From Flavobacterium rivuli WB 3.3-2 = DSM 21788 (lineage in GTDB: Bacteria > Bacteroidota > Bacteroidia > Flavobacteriales > Flavobacteriaceae): a stretch of 64,000 nucleotides of DNA. Every line of letters begins with the position of its first letter. Position 1 is the stretch's first letter. Positions 41,786-49,273 of the stretch are shown here, piece by piece. The notes under the pieces are model-generated. The model made no database searches, had not been told where the DNA came from, and worked only from the letters and a program-made list of their open reading frames with translations. The stretch spans positions 310,001 to 374,000 of the forward strand of contig NZ_KB899969.1 of assembly GCF_000378485.1 (NCBI RefSeq), written 5' to 3'. Both the position numbers and the translations under genes were made by a program.

Positions 41786-42520
41786 ATGGAAAAGGTACTC
41801 TCTTATTTCGTATCTGTTGTATTTTACCTGGTGTTTTTGGTGTTCCTGCTCATCTTTCATCCGGTGCAGTGGCTGTGCTTTAATGTTTTTGGGTACAGGG
41901 CACATAAAAAAAGTGTCGATGTGCTAAACAGCCTCCTGGTAAGGAGCCTTCATATTCTTGGCACTACTATTGCATTTAAGGGTATAGAGAAAGTACCACA
42001 GGGTGTGCCGCTTATTATAGTGGCAAACCACCAGAGCATGTATGATATACCACCCATTATCTGGTTTATGCGCAAGTTTCACCCTAAATTTATCAGCAAG
42101 AAAGAATTAGGTAAAGGAATACCCAGCGTGTCTTACAATTTAAGGCATGGGGGCAGCGTTTTAATAGACAGGAAAGATGCCAAGCAGGCATTACCCGCCA
42201 TAAAAGGCCTTGGCGAATATATACAAAAGCATAACAGGAGCGCTGTTATTTTTCCGGAAGGCACACGCAGCAAAGACGGAGTACCCAAACGCTTTAGTGA
42301 AAACGGTCTTAAAATACTTTGTAAATATGCCCCATCGGCGTATATTGTACCTATTAGTATAAACAACTCATGGAAGATAGTGCGCTTTGGCCAGTATCCG
42401 TTAGGGTTGGGCAGCCGGCTAACTTTTACCATTCAGGAACCTTTTGCCATAAAAAATATTCCGTTTGAAGAAGTGATGGAGAGAACAGAGAACGCAGTAA
42501 TACAAGGAATAAAAAATTAA
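41786..42520 (+). CDS. plsC: 1-acyl-sn-glycerol-3-phosphate acyltransferase
   Basis: The 244 residues include an N-terminal hydrophobic region (about 5-30) and the acyltransferase blocks I-IV: ANHQSMYDIPPI (catalytic His and Asp), SKKELGKGIPS, FPEGTRSKDG and VPISINNSWKI. It acylates lysophosphatidate to phosphatidate at the membrane. The acyl-ACP desaturase follows after 9 nt, giving a two-gene lipid unit. Confidence 0.93.
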   Translation: MEKVLSYFVSVVFYLVFLVFLLIFHPVQWLCFNVFGYRAHKKSVDVLNSLLVRSLHILGTTIAFKGIEKVPQGVPLIIVANHQSMYDIPPIIWFMRKFHPKFISKKELGKGIPSVSYNLRHGGSVLIDRKDAKQALPAIKGLGEYIQKHNRSAVIFPEGTRSKDGVPKRFSENGLKILCKYAPSAYIVPISINNSWKIVRFGQYPLGLGSRLTFTIQEPFAIKNIPFEEVMERTENAVIQGIKN

Positions 42521-42529
42521 AAATATACT

Positions 42530-43525
42530 ATGTCTATAAAAAACGTCCGCCTGGAGGTAATGCTGTTCCTTGAAAAGAACATAGATTCTTTTGTGGATAA
42601 CTACCTTATACCAGTGGAAAAGATATGGCAGCCTACAGATTTGCTGCCTGATTCGCAAAACGAAAACTTTTATGAAGAGGTAAAAGAACTACGCGAAATT
42701 GCTAAAGACCTGCCTTATGATTTTTGGGTTACCCTTGTGGGCGACACCATTACAGAGGAGGCACTGCCTACCTATGAGTCGTGGCTTATGGATGTAGAGG
42801 GTGTGCACCAAACCGAAAATGTGGGTAACGGATGGAGCAAATGGATACGTAACTGGACGGGCGAAGAAAACCGCCACGGCGATGTACTTAATAAATACCT
42901 TTACCTAAGTGGCCGTGTAAACATGCGCGAGGTAGAAATTACTACGCAGTATTTAATAAACGACGGGTTTGATATTGGTACAGGCCGCGACCCGTATAAA
43001 AACTTTGTGTATACAAGTTTTCAGGAACTTGCTACCTATATTTCGCACAACCGTGTGGGGCAAATGGCTAAAAAATATGGCGATAATAAACTGTCTAAAA
43101 TGTGCAGGCTTATTGCCGGCGACGAGATGCGCCACCACATGGCCTACAGCGAGTTTGTAGACCAGATTTTTAAGGTAGACCCAAGCGAAATGATGCTGGC
43201 TTTCCAGTACATGATGAAACAAAAAATTGTAATGCCTGCCCATTTTTTAAGAGAATCGGGTAATGCTATAAGCAGTGCTTTCGAGCAGTTTTCCGATTCG
43301 GCACAACGTGCAGGAGTATACACCGCTGCCGATTATGTAGACATATTGCGCAAGCTGGTAGAAAAATGGCAGATAGATAAAATTACAGGCTTAACTGCCG
43401 AGGCAGAAAAAGCCCGTGATTACCTTATGAGATTACCGGACAGGATGGCAAAAATATCCGAAAGGCTGGTTATACCACAGGAAGCGCATATATTTAAATG
43501 GGTTACACCTGCATTAGTAAAATAG
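42530..43525 (+). CDS. Acyl-ACP desaturase (ferritin-like diiron)
   Basis: The 331 residues match the soluble stearoyl-ACP desaturase family, which introduces a cis double bond into acyl-ACP. Diiron ligands are readable in EENRHGDVLNKYLY (E-x-x-H, about 118-131) and GDEMRHHMAYSEFVD (about 199-213). Pairing with plsC couples acyl desaturation with phospholipid assembly. Length matches the family. Confidence 0.93.
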   Translation: MSIKNVRLEVMLFLEKNIDSFVDNYLIPVEKIWQPTDLLPDSQNENFYEEVKELREIAKDLPYDFWVTLVGDTITEEALPTYESWLMDVEGVHQTENVGNGWSKWIRNWTGEENRHGDVLNKYLYLSGRVNMREVEITTQYLINDGFDIGTGRDPYKNFVYTSFQELATYISHNRVGQMAKKYGDNKLSKMCRLIAGDEMRHHMAYSEFVDQIFKVDPSEMMLAFQYMMKQKIVMPAHFLRESGNAISSAFEQFSDSAQRAGVYTAADYVDILRKLVEKWQIDKITGLTAEAEKARDYLMRLPDRMAKISERLVIPQEAHIFKWVTPALVK

Positions 43526-43526
43526 T

Positions 43527-43550
43527 AAAAGAGGCTCAGGCCTCTTTTTT
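43527..43550 (+). terminator. Terminator after the desaturase gene
   Basis: A 9-bp stem (AAAAGAGGC, loop TCAG, GCCTCTTTT) has a short T extension. It lies 1 nt after the stop codon and 8 nt before the end of the convergent 43558-43842 gene. Confidence 0.8.
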
Positions 43551-43557
43551 GTGGCAT

Positions 43558-43842
43558 TTAATCATCTAAAAATTTGCTGTTTAAAATCTGTGTATCAGCA
43601 TTAATTTTAAAAACGTAAGAGTCGCCAAGAAATCCACTTTTGTAAAAAATGACTATTTTACCATTGTATAGAATGCTTTTATCCTCTTTGCCCCAATTTT
43701 CTCTAAGGTTTGCAAGTGGTACATTAATATCGGTAGCATTAAATTTTCTCGCATAATATATCTCTATGCCCACAGCCGTAATTAAAGTGCTAAAAAACAC
43801 TAAACCAAATAAGGATACAATTAGAGTCACAGTTTTTTTCAT
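43558..43842 (-). CDS. Hypothetical small membrane-anchored protein (94 residues)
   Basis: One N-terminal hydrophobic segment (about 5-27, TLIVSLFGLVFFSTLITAVGI) could be an uncleaved anchor or a signal sequence. The remaining 65 residues are soluble (VPLANLRENWGKEDKSILYN). No family is recognised. It faces the desaturase gene and is transcribed away from the Crp/Fnr gene. Confidence 0.55.
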   Translation of the reverse strand: MKKTVTLIVSLFGLVFFSTLITAVGIEIYYARKFNATDINVPLANLRENWGKEDKSILYNGKIVIFYKSGFLGDSYVFKINADTQILNSKFLDD

Positions 43843-43981
43843 ACAATAAGGATTACCATTATTAACTATAGATACATAATGTTATTGTGTCGTATATCAA
43901 TACTATACGTTTGCATCCTGTTCCCTATAGAAACACTTATGGATTATAAATAATTTTTTACATACATAAACCTCTAATCTG

Positions 43982-43989
43982 TAACTTTG
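43982..43989 (+). promoter_or_regulatory. -7 element of the Crp/Fnr regulator gene
   Basis: TAACTTTG, a full TAnnTTTG match, lies 20 nt before the ATG at 44010. The upstream 130 nt are AT-rich, with no palindrome as clear as the one at 44643. Confidence 0.5.
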
Positions 43990-44009
43990 GGTGTATAATT
44001 TCAATTATA

Positions 44010-44606
44010 ATGATCGATGAAAATCTTTTGGAACAATTTGGTGCCGGTATCATATTTATAAAAAAAGGCGATGTGCTTTTTGAAGAAGGTGACACGGCAA
44101 AATATTTCTACCAGATAAAATCGGGCGAAGTTAAAATGAATAATTATAACGATGAGGGCAAGGAATTTATACAAAGTATATTTGCTGTGGGCAGCTGCTT
44201 TGGCGAGCCGCCTTTATTTATAGATAAACCTTATCCGGCAAATGGCGTTGCAATTTTAGATTCAGAAATTTATGCCATTGCTAAAGAGGCTTTTTTTAAA
44301 CTGCTCTTTGTACACCCCGAAGCACACTTAAGCATGACGGTTAACCTGGCACAGCGGCTGTACTTTAAATCGGTTATGGCATCAGAGATTTCATCGCAGG
44401 AACCGGAGCACCGTATCCTTAAGCTTATTGATTATTTTAAAGAAACTGTAAGCAAGCTTAAGCCTGCCGACAGGTATAAGGTAGAACTTACGCGCCAGCA
44501 AATTGCCGACCTTACCGGCCTGCGTGTAGAAACCGTAATACGATCTATAAAAGCTTTAGAGAAAAAAGGTTTTCTTACAATAGAAGACCGTAAAGTATAC
44601 CGCTAA
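44010..44606 (+). CDS. Crp/Fnr family transcriptional regulator
   Basis: The 198 residues hold an N-terminal cyclic-nucleotide-binding-type beta-roll (about 15-125; FFKLLFVHPEAHLSMTVNLAQ begins the dimer helix) and a C-terminal winged helix (VELTRQQIADLTGLRVETVI, IRSIKALEKKGFLTIEDRK). There are no N-terminal cysteines for an Fe-S cluster, so a heme or other ligand would be needed to sense NO or oxygen. Its position directly upstream of the flavohemoglobin operon and a matching TTATGA-N6-TCATAA box suggests a local NO-responsive activator. Confidence 0.9.
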   Translation: MIDENLLEQFGAGIIFIKKGDVLFEEGDTAKYFYQIKSGEVKMNNYNDEGKEFIQSIFAVGSCFGEPPLFIDKPYPANGVAILDSEIYAIAKEAFFKLLFVHPEAHLSMTVNLAQRLYFKSVMASEISSQEPEHRILKLIDYFKETVSKLKPADRYKVELTRQQIADLTGLRVETVIRSIKALEKKGFLTIEDRKVYR

Positions 44607-44642
44607 AATTTTTCACTTAAAAAAATCCTGTTTTTTTTACTG

Positions 44643-44660
44643 TTATGATTTGGGTCATAA
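44643..44660 (+). promoter_or_regulatory. Crp/Fnr-type operator upstream of the flavohemoglobin operon
   Basis: TTATGA-TTTGGG-TCATAA is a perfect 6-bp inverted repeat with 6-nt spacer, the geometry of CRP/FNR/HcpR boxes. A TACCTTTA -7-like box lies at 44682-44689, so predicted initiation near 44695 puts the palindrome centre at about -43, close to the -41.5 of class II activation. The cognate regulator is presumably the adjacent Crp/Fnr protein; that link is inference. Confidence 0.6.
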
Positions 44661-44717
44661 AGTGCTCCCTGTATGTGTATTTACCTTTACATATATAAAT
44701 ACTAAAGCACTTTAATC

Positions 44718-45008
44718 ATGAACACTTATTTAAAATATCAGGAAAATTATAAACACGGTATTATTGGTTTTGCAACAATAAGCATATTAGGCCAGAGCTG
44801 TTTAGGCTCTATAGCAGCTATGTTTGTACTTATGGGTGGCACCACACTTTTACAAATGGTACAACTGTTTTTTGTAACCATTTTTTGTATGATCTATAAC
44901 GGGGCGGTTTTGTCTCAGCAAAAAGCCAGCGTTTCTTTTGCCATACTTACCATTAGTGTAGTTACCAGTCTATTGTGTATTGCATTAAACATACACGAAC
45001 TTATCTAA
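44718..45008 (+). CDS. Small polytopic membrane protein of the flavohemoglobin operon
   Basis: The 96 residues have three hydrophobic segments (about 15-38, 44-63 and 70-93) with a soluble N-terminus (MNTYLKYQENYKHG). No family is recognised. It lies 27 nt upstream of hmp, downstream of the Crp/Fnr-type box, and so probably belongs to the NO-stress regulon. A heme, NO or quinone link is possible but unsupported. Confidence 0.6.
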   Translation: MNTYLKYQENYKHGIIGFATISILGQSCLGSIAAMFVLMGGTTLLQMVQLFFVTIFCMIYNGAVLSQQKASVSFAILTISVVTSLLCIALNIHELI

Positions 45009-45035
45009 ATTACTTACTACCCAATATAAATTTAT

Positions 45036-46247
45036 ATGACCAATAAGCAAAAAGAGCTAATTACAGCTACAGTGCCTATATTAAGGGCTGGAGGAGAAAC
45101 ACTTACTAATTATTTTTATGCCCGTATGCTAAAAGCGCACCCCGAATTAAAAAACACCTTTAACATGGGCAACCAGGCTAATGGCAGGCAAAAATCGGCA
45201 CTGGCAAATGCAGTACTGGCATACGCCGAAAACATAGAAAATCCCGGTGTACTTATAGGTGCTTTAAAAGGAATAAGCACTAAGCACAGAAGCCTTAACA
45301 TACAGCCTGAACAATATAAAATAGTGGGCAACCATTTAATTGCATCTATAGCAGAAGTAGTAGGCGAGGCTGCCACACCGGAAATATTAGAGGCATGGAC
45401 AGTGGCTTACTATCAGCTGGCAGACATTATGATAAACATTGAAAAGGAAATGTATGCCGAGAATGCCGCAAAACCCGGAAGCTGGAATGGCTGGCGAAAG
45501 TTTGTAATTAAAAAAATAGTGTCAGAGTCTGACGAGGTAAAGTCGTTTTACCTGTACCCGGAAGATGGCGGTGCCATAGCTAACTTTTTAGCCGGGCAGT
45601 ATGTAAGCGTTCAGGTTTTTGTACCGGAGCTGCAATTACTGCAACCAAGGCAGTACAGCCTTTCGAGTGGTTTTAACCCGGAATATTACAGGATATCGGT
45701 AAAACGGGAAACAGGCATAGTGCCTAATCCTAATGGTATGGTATCGCAAACGCTGCACACAAAATCAGAGGGCGATACCGTAATGCTATCGGCACCCGCA
45801 GGAATTTTCCACATGCACAAAGAGGCTAAAAGTCCGTTGGTACTTATAAGCGGCGGTGTTGGGTTTACGCCTATGCTAAGCATGCTCGAAACTAACAAAG
45901 CAAATATAGAAAACAGCAAAACAGTATGGGTACATGGCTGCCGCAGCCATTCGCTTCACGCATTCAGGGAGCAGTTAACTACACTTAAGGAAGAACTACA
46001 CTGGCTGGAAACATACACCTTTTATGACACTATACATGCACACGAAAACCACGGCGATAATGTGCTGCCCGGCAGGGTAGACCTGCACAAATGCAAAGAT
46101 GCCATTTTACTAAACGATGCCAACTATTATATATGCGGCCCTGAGTTGTTTATTAAGGCGCAATACCAGTCGTTGCTAAACCTTAATATAAATAAAGACA
46201 ACATTTTTTATGAAGAGTTTGGCCCGCAGATCATCAACCTTAACTAA
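45036..46247 (+). CDS. hmp: Flavohemoglobin (nitric oxide dioxygenase)
   Basis: The 403 residues oxidise NO to nitrate with O2 and NAD(P)H. The globin domain (1-135) has the family block LTNYFYARMLKAHPELKN and the proximal-His region ISTKHRSLNIQPEQYKIVGNHL. The FAD-binding part includes LQPRQYSLSSGFN (about 207-219). The NAD domain has GGVGFTPMLSMLE and the C-terminal YICGPELFIKAQ and EEFGP. It is preceded by a Crp/Fnr box and a small membrane protein, a typical NO-detoxification layout. Confidence 0.95.
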   Translation: MTNKQKELITATVPILRAGGETLTNYFYARMLKAHPELKNTFNMGNQANGRQKSALANAVLAYAENIENPGVLIGALKGISTKHRSLNIQPEQYKIVGNHLIASIAEVVGEAATPEILEAWTVAYYQLADIMINIEKEMYAENAAKPGSWNGWRKFVIKKIVSESDEVKSFYLYPEDGGAIANFLAGQYVSVQVFVPELQLLQPRQYSLSSGFNPEYYRISVKRETGIVPNPNGMVSQTLHTKSEGDTVMLSAPAGIFHMHKEAKSPLVLISGGVGFTPMLSMLETNKANIENSKTVWVHGCRSHSLHAFREQLTTLKEELHWLETYTFYDTIHAHENHGDNVLPGRVDLHKCKDAILLNDANYYICGPELFIKAQYQSLLNLNINKDNIFYEEFGPQIINLN

Positions 46248-46494
46248 ACCGTTAGGGTTATCAGGCAACACAAGTGGTAATTTAAAAATTGTACTGCGCA
46301 ACTGCACAGTAACCTTTTTTATAACACTGGTACTGGCGGGTATAAACTGCAATGACAAATCTTTGTTTGTGTTTTTCTGGATGCGGTCGTGGCTGGTTGC
46401 GGCTGCCATCTCTAACTTTTTCGCCTTCGTTATTTTTTCTAATATAATCCGAAATTTTAAGGTGGTTTGTAATTTTAAAAAGCGTTGGTATTGA
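46210..46494 (+). CDS. DUF2798-like two-pass membrane protein
   Basis: The 94-residue frame overlaps the end of hmp by 38 nt in another phase. Its C-terminal two-thirds (RNCTVTFFITLVLAGINC, then FFWMRSWLVAAAISNFFAF) resemble DUF2798, which has two membrane helices and a W-x-R-x-W-type motif (here WMRSWL). The first 27 residues are polar and may not be translated; no later ATG exists before the first helix. It is the third gene of the hmp operon and sits just before a strong terminator. Confidence 0.55.
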   Translation: MKSLARRSSTLTKPLGLSGNTSGNLKIVLRNCTVTFFITLVLAGINCNDKSLFVFFWMRSWLVAAAISNFFAFVIFSNIIRNFKVVCNFKKRWY

Positions 46495-46497
46495 TAG

Positions 46498-46530
46498 CCA
46501 AGCCTTCAGGAAACTGAAGGCTTGGGTGTT
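46498..46530 (+). terminator. Terminator of the flavohemoglobin operon
   Basis: A 12-bp perfect stem (CCAAGCCTTCAG, GAAA tetraloop, CTGAAGGCTTGG; 46498-46509 with 46514-46525) is followed by GTGTTTT. It closes the regulator-to-DUF2798 block. Confidence 0.85.
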
Positions 46531-46670
46531 TTATGCCCTAACCGGAACTCCATCTTTCATATATAGAAATTTTTAAGAGTTATTGTTATTTGTTGTAATT
46601 TTCTACACTGCAAAAGATGCGGCAGGCATTACCTGTTAACCGGTTAGTAACTACTTACATTCTGTTGTAG

Positions 46671-46693
46671 GTGTTTGTAAGCGTTTGTAAGTG
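46671..46693. repeat. Left copy of an inverted GTTTGTAAG tandem
   Basis: GTGTTTGTAAGCGTTTGTAA has the unit GTTTGTAA twice with a 10-nt period. The inverse of this 23-mer, 19 of 23 matching, lies at 47311-47333. The two copies flank the AT-rich membrane-protein gene 46781-47182. Confidence 0.5.
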
Positions 46694-46780
46694 GAAAATA
46701 AAATAATAACAATACTCTACTTGAAGAAAATATAACTATTGTGTTTGAGATAGGGAAGTAACACCAAATAATTTAAAGAA

Positions 46781-47182
46781 ATGAAAATGATTAAAGTACA
46801 AAAAATAGAGATTTTTTTCTTAGGGTTTATATTGGTTTTTTATTTCTTACTACTTAAAACAAATCTATCGCAGGTAATCTACCTTTTTTTTAGTTTAGGA
46901 TTAGCTATTTATTTTTTTCCATTGAAAGGAATAATTTTAAAACAAAATACTGCACTAACTGTTTTCGATTTCTTAAGAGGTTTTATGATGTCGTTAATTA
47001 TTGTATTATCATATTTTTCATTTATGATTGGTAAAATAGGTAATGACCTTAAATTATTGCTGCTCGTTATGATGATATCAAATCTTGGATATATCTATAA
47101 ATACGTTAGCATTAGGGATACAGGGAATTATATTATACATATATTATTGGCAATTCTTTTATGTATGACATATTTTAAATAA
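46781..47182 (+). CDS. Hypothetical four-helix membrane protein (AT-rich)
   Basis: The 133 residues are very hydrophobic, with about four segments (12-30, 36-50, 60-82, 88-106 and possibly 115-131; for example IFFLGFILVFYFLLLK). The gene and its flanks are notably more AT-rich than the neighbouring genes. No family is recognised. It sits between inverted GTTTGTAAG-tandem repeats and has its own hairpin downstream, which may indicate acquisition as a unit. Confidence 0.6.
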   Translation: MKMIKVQKIEIFFLGFILVFYFLLLKTNLSQVIYLFFSLGLAIYFFPLKGIILKQNTALTVFDFLRGFMMSLIIVLSYFSFMIGKIGNDLKLLLLVMMISNLGYIYKYVSIRDTGNYIIHILLAILLCMTYFK

Positions 47183-47222
47183 AACAAAGCTATTTAAAGC
47201 TATAAATAAAATAGTTACTATT

Positions 47223-47274
47223 AAATGCAGAATATTAAAATTTTTCGTAATTGGAGATTTTTTATTCTGCATTT
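47223..47274. terminator. Long-loop inverted repeat after the AT-rich gene
   Basis: AAATGCAGAAT (47223-47233) and ATTCTGCATTT (47264-47274) form an 11-bp perfect inverted repeat with a 30-nt AT-rich loop, followed by TTCTTG. It lies 40 nt after the hypothetical membrane-protein gene. Confidence 0.55.
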
Positions 47275-47310
47275 TTCTTGTAACCTAATAATCATTAACA
47301 CCCCCTTAAC

Positions 47311-47333
47311 CATTTACAAACTCTTACAAACGG
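47311..47333. repeat. Right copy of the inverted GTTTGTAAG tandem
   Basis: CATTTACAAACTCTTACAAA and CGG form the inverse of 46671-46693 with 19 of 23 positions identical. It lies directly upstream of the GNAT-nitrilase fusion gene, where it may also contribute to promoter structure. Confidence 0.5.
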
Positions 47334-47372
47334 AACGGTTTTTGTATATTTATACACAGAAGAAAGTATACT

Positions 47373-49178
47373 ATGCAGACAGAAATAAATAAAGTAGAAC
47401 TACGAAATTTACGTGTAGAAGATTATAAAGAACTGCGCCTTACCATGCAGCACGCCTACAAGGAAGTTGATATGGATATGGAAGAACCCTACTGGGGCGA
47501 GCAGGATATAAAACGCCTCCTTAAAATTTTCCCCGAAGGACAGTTGGTTGTTCTGGTAGACGGCAAAGTGGTAGGCTCGGCATTGTCATTAATTGTAGAC
47601 TATAAAAAAGCAACGGCAAACCACACATACGAGAAAATTACCGGCAACTATACCTTTAGTACCCACGACTATGATGCTGAGGTACTATATGGTATAGATG
47701 TTTTTATAGATCCTGCTTACCGTGGGCTGCGCCTGGGCCGAAGGCTATATGATGCGCGTAAAGAACTGTGTGAACAGCTTAACCTTAAAAGCATAATTTT
47801 TGCTGGCAGGATGCCTAACTATAGTGAGCATAGCGAAGATACTACCCCAAAAGAATATATAGAGAAAGTGAGGCTTAAAGAAATTCACGATCCTGTAATG
47901 GCTTTTCAGCTAAGTAACGATTTTCACGTTATTAAAGTAATGCGCAACTACCTTGAAGGCGATAAAGACTCTCAGGACTATGCTGTGCTTATGGAGTGGA
48001 ACAATATTTATTATGATAAGAGCCCTTCGCTTATTAATACCCGTAAAAGTATTATCCGTTTAGGACTGGTGCAGTGGCAAATGCGCCCGCTGGCAAATGT
48101 AGAAGCGTTATTTGAACAGGCTGAATTTTTTATAGATGCCGTTTCGGGTTACGGCAGCGACTTTGCACTGTTCCCGGAACTGTTCGTGGCACCGCTCATG
48201 GCCGACTTTAACCATCTTAGCGAGGCTGATGCCATTAGGGAAATTGCGCGTTATTGCGAACCCATACGCAAGCGTTTCCAGGAAATGGCAATATCATATA
48301 ACATTAACATCATTACCGGCAGTATGCCCATGGTAGAAGACGGTAACCTGTATAACGTGGGCTTTTTGTGCAAACGCGATGGTACGTATGAAACGTATAC
48401 CAAGATACACATTACACCAAACGAGGTTAGCTACTGGGGTATGGTGGGCGGTAGCGAAATTAAGACTTTTGATACCGATTGTGGCAAAATAGGCATCATG
48501 ATATGTTATGATGTAGAGTTCCCCGAGCTCGCAAGGCTAATGGCAGATGAAGGGATGGATATCCTGTTTGTACCGTTCCTTACCGATACCCAAAATGGTT
48601 ACACACGCGTAAAACACTGTGCACAGGCACGCGCCATAGAAAACGAATGTTATGTTGCTATTGCGGGCTGTGTGGGTAACCTTCCCGGCGTTAACAACAT
48701 GGATATTCAGTATGCACAAACAGCAGTGTTTACCCCATCTGACTTTTCTTTTCCGTCTAACGGGATAAAAGCAGAGGCTACGCCTAATACAGAGATGACC
48801 ATTATTGTAGACGTAGACCTGGATTTGCTTAAGGAGCTGCATGAGTTTGGTAGTGTGCGAATACTTAAAGACCGCCGTCAGGACTTATACCGCATTAAAA
48901 AACAACCGGTAACCAAACCCGAACCTAAAAGCGAGAGCCTTGCCGAAATAAATATGGAGGGTATAGAGATACCTAAGCCATTAAAGCCTGCACCGGCCAG
49001 AACGCCAAGGGTTACGGGTACTACAAAGGTTACCCCGGCAAAGAGAACTCCTGCACCTGTAAAGGTTATTACAGCACCACGTGCTACAAACACCCCGCGT
49101 GCACCCCGCGCTACTCCGCCAAAGCCTACAGGAACAGGAACTGAAATAAAATCTACTAAAAGACAGGTAAAAGGGTAA
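47373..49178 (+). CDS. Bifunctional GNAT acetyltransferase / carbon-nitrogen hydrolase
   Basis: The 601 residues fuse a GNAT domain (about 1-200; DVFIDPAYRGLRLGRRLYDARKEL is the acetyl-CoA-binding motif A) with a nitrilase-superfamily amidohydrolase (about 225-515). The catalytic Glu-Lys-Cys are in LFPELFVAP, TKIHITPNE and GIMICYDVEFPE. A basic Pro/Thr/Lys/Arg-rich tail (about 525-601) is probably disordered. This fusion is widespread in Bacteroidetes, but its substrate is not established. The stop overlaps a 31-codon ORF (TAATG). Confidence 0.92.
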   Translation: MQTEINKVELRNLRVEDYKELRLTMQHAYKEVDMDMEEPYWGEQDIKRLLKIFPEGQLVVLVDGKVVGSALSLIVDYKKATANHTYEKITGNYTFSTHDYDAEVLYGIDVFIDPAYRGLRLGRRLYDARKELCEQLNLKSIIFAGRMPNYSEHSEDTTPKEYIEKVRLKEIHDPVMAFQLSNDFHVIKVMRNYLEGDKDSQDYAVLMEWNNIYYDKSPSLINTRKSIIRLGLVQWQMRPLANVEALFEQAEFFIDAVSGYGSDFALFPELFVAPLMADFNHLSEADAIREIARYCEPIRKRFQEMAISYNINIITGSMPMVEDGNLYNVGFLCKRDGTYETYTKIHITPNEVSYWGMVGGSEIKTFDTDCGKIGIMICYDVEFPELARLMADEGMDILFVPFLTDTQNGYTRVKHCAQARAIENECYVAIAGCVGNLPGVNNMDIQYAQTAVFTPSDFSFPSNGIKAEATPNTEMTIIVDVDLDLLKELHEFGSVRILKDRRQDLYRIKKQPVTKPEPKSESLAEINMEGIEIPKPLKPAPARTPRVTGTTKVTPAKRTPAPVKVITAPRATNTPRAPRATPPKPTGTGTEIKSTKRQVKG

Positions 49179-49273
49179 TGGAAAGAAAGTATCCCAAACG
49201 CAGTAAAAAAATTGTGGGTCGCAACTACAGTATATCTTATGAATTAATTGTTGACCATAAATTGGCAACCTGA
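49178..49273 (+). CDS. 31-codon coupled small ORF
   Basis: The frame encodes 31 residues beginning MERKYPKRSKKIVGRNY and ending ELIVDHKLAT, basic and without membrane segments. Its ATG overlaps the GNAT-nitrilase stop (TAATG) and its TGA overlaps the start of the next gene (TGATG), so translation could pass through all three frames. That exact placement supports a real small protein or a coupling ORF. No family is recognised. Confidence 0.5.
   Translation: MERKYPKRSKKIVGRNYSISYELIVDHKLAT

Noticed and set aside
46176..46409. Minus-strand frame over the hmp end and the DUF2798-like gene
   Set aside because: It is opposite to hmp and its translation lacks domain features, whereas the plus-strand frame has membrane helices and DUF2798-like motifs.
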